Assembly: GCA_903917735.1 (NCBI GenBank)
Contig: CAIXBR010000005.1
Span: 19,797-83,796, forward strand
Direction: 5' to 3'
DNA length: 64,000 nucleotides
From: an uncultured Elusimicrobia bacterium
GTDB lineage: Bacteria > Elusimicrobiota > Elusimicrobia > Elusimicrobiales > UBA9959
Shown: positions 19,201-26,115 of the stretch, in pieces
Numbering within the stretch: position 1 is the first letter of the stretch
Layout of the letters: every line of letters starts with the position of its first letter
The notes under the pieces: generated by a model
Databases searched by the model: none
What the model saw: only the letters and a program-made list of their open reading frames with translations
What the model was told of the DNA's origin: nothing
Program-made: the position numbers and the translations under genes

Positions 19201-21790
19201 GCAGATAGTCGGCTTGCCCGATATCTCTACCCCGACCTGGTCTTACATAATTATCCCCGTGCCTTCGGGTACGGAAATGAACCTGAAGAAGATAACGGAC
19301 ATGTTCTTCGGGGACAGCCCGTTCGCGTTCAACTACAGCACGGCGACCAAAACCTGGGACAAGAAGTACATGCTGCCGGGCCAGTACGACTTCTACCTTA
19401 TGCTGGCCTCCAAGTATAATCCCGGCGGAGGTGATTCCAGCAATCAGACCAGCTATGACCAGTTCGGCAACTTCATAGGCAAGGTAAAAGGCGTGGCCGT
19501 ACAGAAGTCGGATACCAACCCGGGGACGTTCAACCAGCCTATACCGGTGAACATACTCGGTTCCATCGGGCAGGGCGTGTTCGACGGCACCGTGAAGGGG
19601 GCCAAGGTCTTTACGGACGCGGATATCATCAGGATCTTCGCCAACTTCAACAACGAGATAACGCCGCTAATTCCCGCCGTTATGATCTACGACTCGGCCG
19701 GCGACCTGAAGGGTTATACCGCGGCCCTGCCCGCGCAGGAGGACTTCGCGGGTTTCTGGACCGTTGTGCAGAACAAGGACGCCGCCGGCCTGAAGTCTTA
19801 CTTCTCCGCGCATCCCGGCCGCTTCATGGTGCCCGGCCTGCCGCCCGGCAGATACACGGCGGTGTTCTCTAACCCGAACTATCCGCCCGTAGTAAAAGAT
19901 CTGGAGCTGCCGGCCGAGGGCTATGCGTTCGACTTCGAAGGGCAGCAGCTGCTGGCCGGCTCCATTTCCGGCACGGTGTTCGTGGACGGTTCTACCGAGC
20001 CCGTCTCCAACGCCGTGGTATACCTGAAGCACCGGATAGTGGACAAGTTCTCTAAAACGGACAACAACGGCGTCTTCTCGTTCAACAACCTGCCTTCTGG
20101 TATTTTTAGGCTGGAGGTCAGCAAGGACGGCTTTGTGACCACCGGGGATAAGACCTCGCTGTCGCTTACGGATAACGTGAATCTGACCCTGCGCATGGCG
20201 CCTTCCGCGTCCAAGATCACCGGCGCGGTCTACCTGAGCAAATTCCCGTCGCCGCTCACCAAGGCGGGCATAAGCATAGTGGGCTATGACGAAACCCTGA
20301 ACGTCGGCTCTCCCGACGCTTATCTGCCGAAGATAGCGGCCATTACGGACGCGCTCGGCGGGTACGAGCTGACCGGCATTATCCCCGGCCATCTCTACAA
20401 GGTCTCCGCGTTCTACAGCGGCAAACTCACTGTTACGCTGGACGTTACGGCCGTAGTGGGCGACACCTACATGGACGACATCGTGCTGAAGGATATGCCG
20501 CCGCAGATCATGGTGAAGGTGAAGAGATCGCCCGACTCCACCAGCAAGGTGGACGTTGTTATCTCTTCGCCCAAACAGCTGGTGTCCACGCCGGTCTGCA
20601 AGTTCAACCCCGGGATAAACTATGTCTCAACGGCGGCGGTCAGCCTGGCGCTGACGCCCGGCCCCAATAACACATATTTGGGCCAGTTTACCGTTTCGAG
20701 GAACCAGCCGTCATACACGGTCTACTTCTCGGCCGGAGACAACAACAAGATGGAGAAGACCATCCGGTACGACCAGACCAACGACGCCAGTACGGATCAG
20801 TACATACAGGACGAGGCCATACAGGGCGGCGAGGTGCAGATGGACGCGGAAAGCGAAGAGTATTCCGGGCTGGAGCTTGACCCGGGCACGCTTTCTTATT
20901 CCACCGCCTCCGCATCCGCCAGCTTCGACAACCTGGTGGGCGGGTTCTTCAGCGCGCTGCCCTCGGTCAGGACAGTGAAGACAGCCAAAGGCAATCTGAC
21001 CATAGAGGCTGCCGTGCAGAACCTGATGGCTTCGGAGGTTTATAACATGAACCTCTCAAACGCCAGTGCCAACAAGCCCTTCACCCTGACGCTCAAGTAC
21101 GACAAGGACAAGGGAGCCAACAACGGCGGCCTGAGGATCTATCAGCACGACGACTCGAACGGCTTATGGAATGAAGTCCCCGGCAATTACACCATAGACC
21201 CGATGCTGGGTGTGGTATCGGTGGATGTGGCCGGCCTGACGAACGCTTACCAGGGCACGGACGGGACCACTACTCCGCTGGTGCGCAAGCGCTTCGGCAT
21301 GAGCTCCGTGGTGAACGGGCGCTACCGGCCTTCGGCCGCGGGCACCCCGCCGCAGAGCGGCCAGTTCGCCGTGTTCACTGCGAAACCGCCCACGGGGACA
21401 CCGGCGTACAGTTCCTCGTTCGAGGTTTACAATATGCCCAACCCGTTCAACCTGAAAACGAAGAACGTGACATTGAGCGCCACGGACATCGGGACTTTGA
21501 CTATAGCCAACCCGTACCCGACCAAAGGTACGGTCATAAAGTACAACCTGCCGGTCGGCAAAGCGGGGAACCTCAAGTTCGTCATCTACAACGTGGCGGG
21601 CGAGAAGGTCAGGACCATCAGCGAGGGGGGCAGGGACAACCGGAATGGGGCTAACGGCGTTTATTACTCGGAGTGGGACGGCAAGAATGATAACGGTTCC
21701 GACTGCGCGTCCGGAGTGTATTTCCTGCTTACATATCTCGACGGGAGCAAACTGGGCAATAAGGCCCTTAAGATGGCGATAATAAAGTAG
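10280..21790 (+). CDS. Giant secreted multi-propeller protein with FlgD-like C-terminal domain
   Basis: A 3836-residue protein. ATG 10280 is chosen because AGGAG lies 6 bases upstream and a signal peptide follows (ending near APAAAAS); an upstream GTG at 10256 has neither. Repeats of the SBBP type (GNVYVAG, GYVYVAGEA, DxxGNxY) make four propeller blocks at about residues 20-735, 870-1260, 1385-1745 and 1870-2265. Between them lie an Ig-like insert at about 743-863 and two duplicated fibronectin-like domains (about 1260-1373 and 1747-1857, both with the core IQYSTxPNxxWS). Residues about 2490-3400 contain several carboxypeptidase-regulatory-like modules (LEGVVRDRVYTSPIANATV, GSISGTVFVDGSTEPVSNAV). 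The last 120 residues are a FlgD-like/type-IX-sorting-like domain (NMPNPFN, IKYNLPVGKAGNLKFVIYNV, WDGKNDNGSDCASGVYFLL). It is probably a surface-displayed adhesin or matrix protein, and a PorV-like gene follows at once. Confidence 0.85.
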   Translation: MFNIKKMILNLACMAALAAPAAAASPGFTGNFSQSAGSVFDGGDYDRTSAIAIDTWTAGGPFVYVVGGSSDNAAGTEYGLIVKYGSDGVMLASDTYRNVKSMFRSVQFDAAGDLAVSGNVDSAFLVVKYNKALSRLNSTSISGGGDGWALASDSQSNLYLAGSGVGGSGWFMKKLNSSLAGTASADFPSGFASGVGVMPDGSVVFVGNLDTGSSRDWHFRRYDQSLSTLLSSATYSVSNSTGGGSYPFTAFDGNGNIYVGGHKDVAGTQYAHLAKFSSAFALLDSTTSATANSVFARPALNPAADRLIVGSFTDQKRLMAFDPSNLHRGASLPSSYLGISAAADNGGYVYVAGDSPSVTDEKDPANDFHTVRYLIPSLPVVGAGFTGNFTQTSGANFDGGDMDMGTGAAFYNSNVYVAGGALPNGGIIIRYNGAGTVLSSATLGGVDGFMRVAANANGIYAVAQGTNTGFVTVKYTPNLVFVSSAVLAGDSSARDLTFDPSGNVYVVGSNMGEGGNNDYKIVEYNSNLAPMGSPKLFDAGGYDEGKGIAYDSGNLYVTGDSLIGNTTYFVTAKFMASTSLVFQSSVSYTDTYVEPDMPMGERLAISTTTHNVYLVGTNGTENGRHILTLRYSQNLLLLSSAAFAGSTYQLGADIKVDKDGYVYTLGKDGSSADHPVLVKYDPSLNFLSNATSVQPNSYLPLAFALDPATGESYVTGFYSTDGSKDMPKADMRTVKLPPLGNGVPGNHSPVLAWAGGGAYENGGLNVVNGTAGNTSMFFVYKVKYTDPDNDPPGAGYPKLYVTNAGIAAAMQEQDPADKNYSAGKIYTYATQLSPGANYGYYFVAQDSNTAPATGVPTDITPGPVVVDAPTLSYQLSNHFSAGINANLVLAPVPGSNNPALAKDLAGNVYTAQTSVFNAVPMLVLTKYNSAGGVLWTRFIPSGILVAKDIAADALGNSYVLSAIGGGSLFITKYDAMGAEVWTNTWSSGNPDTPGAIRVTPDGTVYVASSHSATPSGTKIALAKFNAFGAPVWSSPVEYQSVPGSSIDTANSMALIPGATAFIYVAGNSNLNVPGGSSDGLLAKFVDVGPAAFVNGNAIRYDSPNKGYDTANSVAVDQLGNVYMTGSEERSDLGQGNNIWVAKYDPFGTRQWLQEYNSGSYTNDNGNAIALDNFGNVYVAGQVDLWSSGTGENLWIGEYNSRGVMLLDRHYSPGSGSDNAYGIAVGSASVYVLGSFLNNSVTPAVQTSGLYILPAVSGGGGGAQAAFLAAMEGSNTGSVALSWNYPSSLPAGSSFTIQYSTSPNAVWSRDSAQVTVSTMPNQGDMQNYTIGGLMTGRNPDQTMFPNYMFRVWLVSADGSSTLLPGATSYAKTPFAYDNTMYYGQDRISYLSNVQAGNGTRNAVAVVGDSVYQAFGNAPIAGSDPLGLGFRKYNLNNYVEWTRFFNTASGAYYSVNALLRDNAGNFYAVGGETPSSDATNKNLWIGKFSAAGDLLWSASEDVNGGFDELHGAALDAAGTGLYVAGEFSDSGQAQEILVRKYDVSNATGTSVKWQYTEPGRGGRPAASARGIAVDAAYVYAVATISGSVDNDICVRKIRQSDAAIVSSFTYNSGFGDDSGNDIAVNAAGVYVAGSIATPSETQSIYMAKYQLSLGTTFWALTSGPQGNSEMNSLKLDAAGNVYGAGYETRGDNKDAIYGKLAGTDGAIIWNRSFNDNNAGNIAAYSVQVDTAGRVISALDDNGRPGFFVFPQPSFALQAMPYTVPGSVKLSWMARDNANSADFYIQYSTDPNVAWSTSAAQVTFTNNNMMAGSYQTAAIFGLDNIRDARGMSMVPPYYFKVWVSTVSGIFNLAHENAVPPASAKAADMNVAESMSSFAGDAQLFTVGYNNNMYSPAAGMEKELNGVASDSSGNVYMAANTNWSGSDIFVLKKFNSSGSPVWTRTYTPGEFYNIKAERIAADASGNIYVTGYQRNPVDTSRGKDLFLIKFNSAGSLVLKYLSQKPGDDAGYAVTVAPDGSAVYVAGSSTTANMEDVYVAKFPASTLAAPVWERGYNGSANITDIGYGIALHGNYLYVAGISGESQSGRQNSVVWAGRYSAGNASEPITAYVGSLSNMPASGYDVAVDSSGYVYVAGEAADEASWMNNGVIYRASADLSDFGVTVSTYRGGNPSGSNAAAYGLAMDAMGGIYAVGMEERYDLNQDKNLWIRKFAPDMSELWTQTFNSNNTSAGMNLPNADLGLDVAVDNAGYVYVSGKFGSNGGMYRYKQSNTLAYNPTLTVNVKMGSSGSAATSAFQGVPVTVVPFSQAGGIDSSNAKTLVTNSSGTAAFTVPAGKQYFVALSTQGWIPTIKDQQMDPYGNFFVQLNGDIAKEYILYPRPAGDPAYPLTVTVSSAIPNDSIMAEIFYMKTGEKVAYGMSQIGVNKSSVTFIVPNVSPADANVYTLGITIPNRNVMKSVPLTAAFPAGSSYSVSMSTMEGAIAAYGGFDASVSTNPASLEGVVRDRVYTSPIANATVSIYHQNNCSPGNNPQYDEYETLTDVNGKFSFYDVPQSAMPYQMGVKKAGYSRGGFGGCWFDTKNSKYVYNGVTVSSSSAGNYQEFGLDQATYTFKGIITYNGVPLPNASVMVNGDFGWYNSGSDVYRQNGGIATDANIKTGADGSFTFSSATLNGLLEGGLTLQVSFFGNWTDINQGDNHQTGSSGPDYDDIRIVLSGQRATDLDSVCKAGKVWVLKAADGSCMTAANPDTALTFNIQPAGGNNAATLHGQMMFVTTYTVTQQTPLNISTSAPVTVMAMQQCNGNCNGQAIGFTPLSGQFTSNVATYSVVLSSGISYYTQIVSADWGETTSFDSNADFSSTDTVRMDFTVGKSGVLKGSILLPNGNNFKPFYGTSSGNNDPAAYSANVQVKGTNVDVSNGNGTDDNGAFEFPNLAPGIYDITLQPQGSGFVWAPVVMTGVSVAVGKTTEVKLQLSEGIVVQPQIVGLPDISTPTWSYIIIPVPSGTEMNLKKITDMFFGDSPFAFNYSTATKTWDKKYMLPGQYDFYLMLASKYNPGGGDSSNQTSYDQFGNFIGKVKGVAVQKSDTNPGTFNQPIPVNILGSIGQGVFDGTVKGAKVFTDADIIRIFANFNNEITPLIPAVMIYDSAGDLKGYTAALPAQEDFAGFWTVVQNKDAAGLKSYFSAHPGRFMVPGLPPGRYTAVFSNPNYPPVVKDLELPAEGYAFDFEGQQLLAGSISGTVFVDGSTEPVSNAVVYLKHRIVDKFSKTDNNGVFSFNNLPSGIFRLEVSKDGFVTTGDKTSLSLTDNVNLTLRMAPSASKITGAVYLSKFPSPLTKAGISIVGYDETLNVGSPDAYLPKIAAITDALGGYELTGIIPGHLYKVSAFYSGKLTVTLDVTAVVGDTYMDDIVLKDMPPQIMVKVKRSPDSTSKVDVVISSPKQLVSTPVCKFNPGINYVSTAAVSLALTPGPNNTYLGQFTVSRNQPSYTVYFSAGDNNKMEKTIRYDQTNDASTDQYIQDEAIQGGEVQMDAESEEYSGLELDPGTLSYSTASASASFDNLVGGFFSALPSVRTVKTAKGNLTIEAAVQNLMASEVYNMNLSNASANKPFTLTLKYDKDKGANNGGLRIYQHDDSNGLWNEVPGNYTIDPMLGVVSVDVAGLTNAYQGTDGTTTPLVRKRFGMSSVVNGRYRPSAAGTPPQSGQFAVFTAKPPTGTPAYSSSFEVYNMPNPFNLKTKNVTLSATDIGTLTIANPYPTKGTVIKYNLPVGKAGNLKFVIYNVAGEKVRTISEGGRDNRNGANGVYYSEWDGKNDNGSDCASGVYFLLTYLDGSKLGNKALKMAIIK

Positions 21791-21866
21791 GCGCCTGCGG
21801 CGCGGCCGGGCTGCCCGGCCGCCGTTGGACTGCGGTTTTCAGGGACAGGGATCCAGAGGTAATTTT

Positions 21867-22799
21867 ATGAGAAAAATATTCATTTTTTCTATGGCGCTGT
21901 GCGTGCCGGCGGGAGCCTGGGCTTCCGGCGCGGGTACTACGGCGGCGCCTTTCCTTAAGGCGGCCATGAGCCCGAGGGCCGTAGCCATGGCCGGGGCTTT
22001 CAGCGCCCTTGCCGACGACTCCGGGGCCATATTCGTGAACCCGGCGGGCCTGGCCCAGTCCGAAATTCAGGAGGCGGGGCTGGACTTCAGCAACTACCTG
22101 CAGGATGCCAAGATGGGGAATCTTTCCTACGCCGGGATGGTGGGGGACAACAGGTTCGGTTTCGGCGCCACATTCATGACCGTGGGCGAGCTGGACAGGC
22201 GCCTTAACGACACTGCCACAACCGGAGCAGTGCCCTCGCTCGGGAGCTTCGGCGCCAGCGACATTGCTGTTACGCTTGCCTATGCCAAAAAGGACTTTAT
22301 CCCGGATACTTTAAAAAATCTGGACGGCGGCTTCGCAGCCAAGTTCATCCGCTCCACCATAGACACTAAGACCGCTTTCGCGGTCGCGGTGGACGCCGGG
22401 GCAATCTACCACGCGTCCGAAAAAATAAATATTTCGATGGCGCTGCAGAACCTCGGCACTAAAATGAAGTTCGTGGATAAAGCCGACCCGCTGCCTATCG
22501 ACCTGCGCGTCGGCATGCTTTATAGGGCTTCGCCGGAGTTCAATGTAGTGGCTGAAGTGAACGAATATCTGCAGGATGAGAAATTCTACCCGGCCTTGGG
22601 CGCGGAATACTGGTTCCGCGACGCGTTCGCGCTGCGCGGCGGCTACAAGTTCGGCTATGATACGTCCAACCTCGGAGCCGCGGTCGGCTTAAGCCTTGGC
22701 TTCGGGATCAAGGTAGCCGGTCTGGGCGTGGACTACGCTTACCTGCCTTTCGGGGACCTTGGCAACGTGCACCGCTTCGGTTTCTGGATGCAGTTCTGA
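21867..22799 (+). CDS. PorV/PorQ-like outer-membrane barrel protein
   Basis: A 310-residue protein; the ATG at 21867 is preferred because AGAGGT lies 6 bases upstream and a signal peptide follows (MRKIFIFSMALCVPAGAWAS). The family hallmark is SPRAVAMAGAFSALADDSGA followed by IFVNPAGLAQ, then FadL-like barrel strands to a C-terminal FGFWMQF. In Bacteroidetes PorV shuttles type IX-secreted proteins to the attachment complex. It is 76 bases downstream of the giant protein with its FlgD-like C-terminal domain, a context that suggests help in export or anchoring; this is inference, since no other type IX component is in the window. Confidence 0.8.
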   Translation: MRKIFIFSMALCVPAGAWASGAGTTAAPFLKAAMSPRAVAMAGAFSALADDSGAIFVNPAGLAQSEIQEAGLDFSNYLQDAKMGNLSYAGMVGDNRFGFGATFMTVGELDRRLNDTATTGAVPSLGSFGASDIAVTLAYAKKDFIPDTLKNLDGGFAAKFIRSTIDTKTAFAVAVDAGAIYHASEKINISMALQNLGTKMKFVDKADPLPIDLRVGMLYRASPEFNVVAEVNEYLQDEKFYPALGAEYWFRDAFALRGGYKFGYDTSNLGAAVGLSLGFGIKVAGLGVDYAYLPFGDLGNVHRFGFWMQF

Positions 22800-22838
22800 A
22801 CATTGACAGCAACGGAAGGCAAGAGCCAGGAAACAAGA

Positions 22839-22863
22839 AAGAGCCGCGATATTCGCGGCTCTT
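22839..22863. terminator. Intrinsic terminator between convergent genes
   Basis: A perfect 11-bp stem AAGAGCCGCGA/TCGCGGCTCTT with a 3-base loop, followed on the plus strand by CCCTTTCTTG and on the minus strand by TCTTGTTT. It separates the PorV-like gene (plus) from the membrane-protein gene (minus). Confidence 0.8.
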
Positions 22864-22891
22864 CCCTTTCTTGCCTTCAACTGTTATGGCT

Positions 22892-23524
22892 TTATCTTAT
22901 GAAGTCCTCGTTCGGCCAGTCTCCTGGTGAGCCGTCTACCGAAATCAGGCGCGGGTCTTCGTGCGAATTAGCCCTCATTTTTTTGAAAGACTCTTTCAGT
23001 TCGCTCATCGAGACATCGGACCTTTTTGTCTTCAGCAGGACTACGTAGCTTATGACCGCCATTACGAAGGAAACTGGCAGCACGTACAGCCATGAATTGG
23101 AATTGAGCTGGAACAGCAGCACGGCGCACAGGAAAACCCAGAAGGAAAGAGTGAAGTTGGCGCCGGAAAGCATGTACGAAACTATCAGCGCGTACTCTTC
23201 CGCCCGTGAAAGGGACAGTGTAATGGCTATGAGGGCGATGTTTATCAAAGCCAGGTAAAGAGCCCTGGCTACCCAGCTCTTCCAACGGTGTTTTGAAAGG
23301 ATGATCGTCCCGTAGATAGGGTGGTTGATTATCTCGGCGTCTTCATAGGTAGTTTCGGCGGCGGACTCCTGTATCTTTGGAGTTTCCTTGCCCGCGCCCG
23401 GGTCGTAATCGAAGGTCTGTTCTTCCTTCGAGCTGCCTACCTGCGCGCCTCCCGGCGCCGGGCAGCATACGGCCAGCGCTGCAAGCCCGAGAGCGGCTAT
23501 CAGGACTGTCTTAGTTGTTGTCAT
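22892..23524 (-). CDS. Hypothetical membrane protein with signal peptide
   Basis: A 210-residue protein with an N-terminal signal sequence (MTTTKTVLIAALGLAALAV), a short acidic extracytoplasmic region, and then three to four transmembrane helices at about residues 85-105, 110-130, 132-150 and 152-170 (ALYLALINIALIAITLSL, LSFWVFLCAVLLFQL, LPVSFVMAVISYVVLL). The C-terminal 40 residues are charged. I do not recognise the family. It overlaps the upstream 98-residue gene by 14 bases and is the last gene of the hemW transcript. Confidence 0.65.
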   Translation of the reverse strand: MTTTKTVLIAALGLAALAVCCPAPGGAQVGSSKEEQTFDYDPGAGKETPKIQESAAETTYEDAEIINHPIYGTIILSKHRWKSWVARALYLALINIALIAITLSLSRAEEYALIVSYMLSGANFTLSFWVFLCAVLLFQLNSNSWLYVLPVSFVMAVISYVVLLKTKRSDVSMSELKESFKKMRANSHEDPRLISVDGSPGDWPNEDFIR

Positions 23525-23807
23525 TTTCTCCCAGCTTAGGCATGGACGGGGCGGTTCCGGAGTCCAGGCGGTAATACTGCGTGGCGCCCACTTTCAGCTT
23601 TACGGGGGTGTATTGCACTTCCTTCAGAGTTTTTCGCCGCTGCTCCTGCGTGCGCCATTTTGTTATCTTTATATCCTGGCGCACCGTAATGCGGTCCGTA
23701 AAGTGCCAGTAGGACGAGACGAAAGCCCCTATCACGCAGGTGATTATGACCCCGCTCAAAAAATACTGCTCGCGGTCGCGCCGTATCCAGAAGTCGCGTA
23801 TCTTCAC
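23511..23807 (-). CDS. Hypothetical single-pass membrane protein
   Basis: A 98-residue protein. The GTG at 23807 is chosen because it has an ideal ribosome site (GGAGG, 7 bases upstream) and its GTGA overlaps the stop of the upstream ORF. A basic N-terminus (KIRDFWIRRDREQYF) is followed by one transmembrane helix (LSGVIITCVIGAFVSSYW) and an extracytoplasmic tail of about 60 residues. The family is unknown. It overlaps the next gene by 14 bases. Confidence 0.6.
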   Translation of the reverse strand: MKIRDFWIRRDREQYFLSGVIITCVIGAFVSSYWHFTDRITVRQDIKITKWRTQEQRRKTLKEVQYTPVKLKVGATQYYRLDSGTAPSMPKLGENDNN

Positions 23808-23980
23808 TTTAATTCCTCCAGTATGACGGTCGGCCGGGAGATCTTCCCGGAAGTGTCCTCGCAACGTACTTTAATCTTCTCTATCTCCGCCTGCGGCTTG
23901 GAGATAAAAAGCTTTTCTTTCTGCCAGGTTCCTGACCACTTGGCCTCTACCGACTTGGGATCGTAAGCTTTGCTTAGCAT
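23804..23980 (-). CDS. 58-residue ORF with valyl-tRNA-synthetase-like N-terminus
   Basis: A short ORF starting 7 bases after the hemW stop, with AAAGGA just before the ATG, and ending in a GTGA overlap with the next gene. Its first 25 residues (MLSKAYDPKSVEAKWSGTWQ and then KEKLF) closely resemble the N-terminal tail of valyl-tRNA synthetases, which reads like YDPKxVExKWxxxWxxxxxF. The remaining 33 residues do not continue into the synthetase. Tight coupling on both sides indicates that it is translated. The similarity is from memory, not from an alignment. Confidence 0.55.
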   Translation of the reverse strand: MLSKAYDPKSVEAKWSGTWQKEKLFISKPQAEIEKIKVRCEDTSGKISRPTVILEELK

Positions 23981-23987
23981 TGTTCCT

Positions 23988-25079
23988 TTATACGAATTCG
24001 CGGAAAACGGCGTTGGAGACGTAAAGACGGTCTTCTTTTATCCTGATACGGAGGCCGCTTTTCTCAATGAGGCCGGCGTCCAGCAGGCGGCTTATCTCGT
24101 CCTTAAATTCTATAAATATATAGTCGGTCAGTTCAATTCCGGAGGTTTTGCGCAGACCCAGCATTATCTTCTCGGCATTTTTAGCCTTCCCGGTCAGGGT
24201 TTCGCGGTACTGCAGGGGTATGGCGTCACCGCCCAGGGCGGCCTTCAAATAGGCCGCGGTGGAGGCGGTGTTGGCCCGGCGTTCCCCGCCCAGGTAGGAG
24301 GCCGCTGCCGGGCCCATGCCCAGGTATTCGCCCTGTTCCCAGTAGTTCAGGTTATGTGCCGATTCTCTGCCCGGCCGGGAGAAATTTGAGATCTCGTAGC
24401 GGGCGAACCCGGCCAGTCCGAGCGCGGCAGCCCCGTCCTCATACATGTCCGCCGCCTCATCCGGTTCCTCTTCCACTCCGTCCGCCGAGAACGGCGTTCC
24501 GTCGTGTACTTCAAGCGCGTAGAAAGAAACGTGCTCGGGCTTCAATTTAAGCAGCCATTCTATAGAGTCGGTGAAATCCTTCCGCGTCTGCCCCGGCAGG
24601 CCGCACATCAGGTCGGCGTTTATGTTGGCGAAGCCGGCGCCGCGCAGCAGGCCGAAGGCTTTCAGAAAATCCCCGGGAGTGGCCAGGCGTCCAAGCCGCT
24701 TAAGCAGGCTGTCCTGTGAGGCCTGGAGTCCCATGCTTATGCGGTTTACTCCGGCATTCATCAGCAGTTCCGCTTTGACGGCGTCCAAGCTTTCAGGGTT
24801 GGCCTCGAAGGTGGACTCTGCTATCGCTTTCAGCGGCCCGGTCAAGGTTGAAATTATGAAAAAAAGTTTTTCCAGCTGGCCCGGGGAAAGTAGGCTGGGA
24901 GTGCCGCCGCCCACATAAAGGGTGCTGAACTTTCCGGCCAGCCCGGCATAAGTTGAAGCTTCCCGGGCCAGGGCCCCCAGGAAAACGTCTATTTCCCCCG
25001 GGGTTCCGGGCGCGGAGGCGAAGTCGCAGTAGCCGCACTTGGCCCGGCAGAAGGGGATGTGTATATAGAGTCCGCGCAT
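23988..25079 (-). CDS. hemW: HemW-type radical SAM heme chaperone
   Basis: A 363-residue radical SAM protein. It begins MRGLYIHIPFCRAKCGYCDF with the CxxxCxxC iron-sulfur motif at residues 11-18, and continues with LYVGGGTPSLL, FEANPES, NRISMGLQ, and INADLMCGLPGQT. These are typical of HemW, the heme-binding relative of coproporphyrinogen III oxidase HemN. The C-terminal HemN domain (EKIMLGLRKTSGIEL) is complete. It leads a unit with three small unknown genes downstream. Confidence 0.92.
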   Translation of the reverse strand: MRGLYIHIPFCRAKCGYCDFASAPGTPGEIDVFLGALAREASTYAGLAGKFSTLYVGGGTPSLLSPGQLEKLFFIISTLTGPLKAIAESTFEANPESLDAVKAELLMNAGVNRISMGLQASQDSLLKRLGRLATPGDFLKAFGLLRGAGFANINADLMCGLPGQTRKDFTDSIEWLLKLKPEHVSFYALEVHDGTPFSADGVEEEPDEAADMYEDGAAALGLAGFARYEISNFSRPGRESAHNLNYWEQGEYLGMGPAAASYLGGERRANTASTAAYLKAALGGDAIPLQYRETLTGKAKNAEKIMLGLRKTSGIELTDYIFIEFKDEISRLLDAGLIEKSGLRIRIKEDRLYVSNAVFREFV

Positions 25080-25121
25080 GTCTAGATTATAGCCAATCCT
25101 GGAGCGCCGGAGTTAAATAGA

Positions 25122-25151
25122 GAACGGGAGCGGAATTAACCGCTCCCGTTC
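25122..25151 (-). terminator. Intrinsic terminator after the SPFH gene
   Basis: A perfect 12-bp stem GAACGGGAGCGG/CCGCTCCCGTTC around a 6-base loop, followed on the minus strand by TCTATTTAA. It lies between the SPFH-protein stop and the hemW start, so these two minus-strand genes are probably separate transcripts. Confidence 0.8.
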
Positions 25152-25173
25152 TTTGCTCAGTCGACCCTGTACG

Positions 25174-25926
25174 TTACTTCGTTTCGTTCAGGCTCTTCTT
25201 CATGAACAGGTTTATCATGTCTATCGGCACCGGGAAAATAGTGGTGGAGTTGTTGTCCGTGGCTATCTCGGTGAGGGTCTGCAGGTAGCGCAGCTGTATC
25301 GCGGCGGGGTTGATCGCCATGATGGCGGCCGCGTCTGAGAGCTTCTGGGCGGCCTGGAATTCGCCTTCGGCGTGGATGATCTTCGCGCGGCGTTCGCGTT
25401 CGGCTTCGGCCTGCTTGGCTATAGCGCGCTGCATTTCCTGCGGCAGGTCCACGTTCTTAACTTCCACGCTGGAGATCTTTATTCCCCAGGGCTCGGTGTG
25501 CAGGTCTAGGATCTGCTGGAGGTTCTGGTTGATCTTGTCGCGCTGGGCAAGCAGGTCGTCCAGTTCCTGCTGGCCTAGGACGCTGCGAAGCGTAGTCTGG
25601 GCCAGCTGGGAGGTTGCGTACATGAAGTTCTCCACGTTCAGCACGGCGGCCTGGGGGTCCACCACCCTGAAGTAAATAACGGCGTTGACCTTCACGGAGA
25701 TGTTGTCGCGGGTTATCACGTCCTGCGGGGGCACGTCGAGAACCACTACGCGGGTGCTCATGCGGAACATCTGCTGTATGCCGGGGATCAGGAAGATCAG
25801 ACCGGGGCCTTTCACTCCGGTAAAGCGGCCCAGCGTAAGCGTAACGCCGCGCTCGTATTCGTTAAGCACTTTTATGCTGGCGAAAAGGAGTACTACCAGT
25901 ATGATAATGACAGGAACTAAACCCAT
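25174..25926 (-). CDS. SPFH/stomatin-family membrane protein (slipin)
   Basis: A 250-residue protein. ATG 25926 is chosen because GGAGGT sits 6 bases upstream and a transmembrane segment follows directly ([20 protein letters not shown]). Next come [61 protein letters not shown] and the coiled region [20 protein letters not shown], all diagnostic of bacterial stomatin/slipin. These proteins form membrane microdomain scaffolds. The usual partner NfeD protease gene is not adjacent. Confidence 0.92.
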   Translation of the reverse strand: MGLVPVIIILVVLLFASIKVLNEYERGVTLTLGRFTGVKGPGLIFLIPGIQQMFRMSTRVVVLDVPPQDVITRDNISVKVNAVIYFRVVDPQAAVLNVENFMYATSQLAQTTLRSVLGQQELDDLLAQRDKINQNLQQILDLHTEPWGIKISSVEVKNVDLPQEMQRAIAKQAEAERERRAKIIHAEGEFQAAQKLSDAAAIMAINPAAIQLRYLQTLTEIATDNNSTTIFPVPIDMINLFMKKSLNETK

Positions 25927-25992
25927 TTTAAACCTCCGTATCTTCTCGTTCTTACCCTGCCTTAAAAGTCTACAAAAGATAGGGGGGTAAGG

Positions 25993-26020
25993 CAATCGGC
26001 CGAATTCAATCGGCCGAATT
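25993..26020 (+). repeat. 14-bp tandem duplication
   Basis: CAATCGGCCGAATT occurs twice in a row and is followed by a partial third copy (CAATC). It lies between the SPFH gene and an AT-rich orphan ORF. Confidence 0.9.
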
Positions 26021-26040
26021 CAATCAGTTAAAATGTTACA

Positions 26041-26060
26041 GAAGCGGGCCGAAGCGGGCC
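26041..26060 (+). repeat. 10-bp tandem duplication
   Basis: GAAGCGGGCC is repeated exactly twice, 20 bases after the previous duplication. Confidence 0.9.
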
Positions 26061-26115
26061 CTGGACAACTCGAATAGTGTCAGGTACACTGATAAATGTG
26101 GAGGATTTGGGTTTT

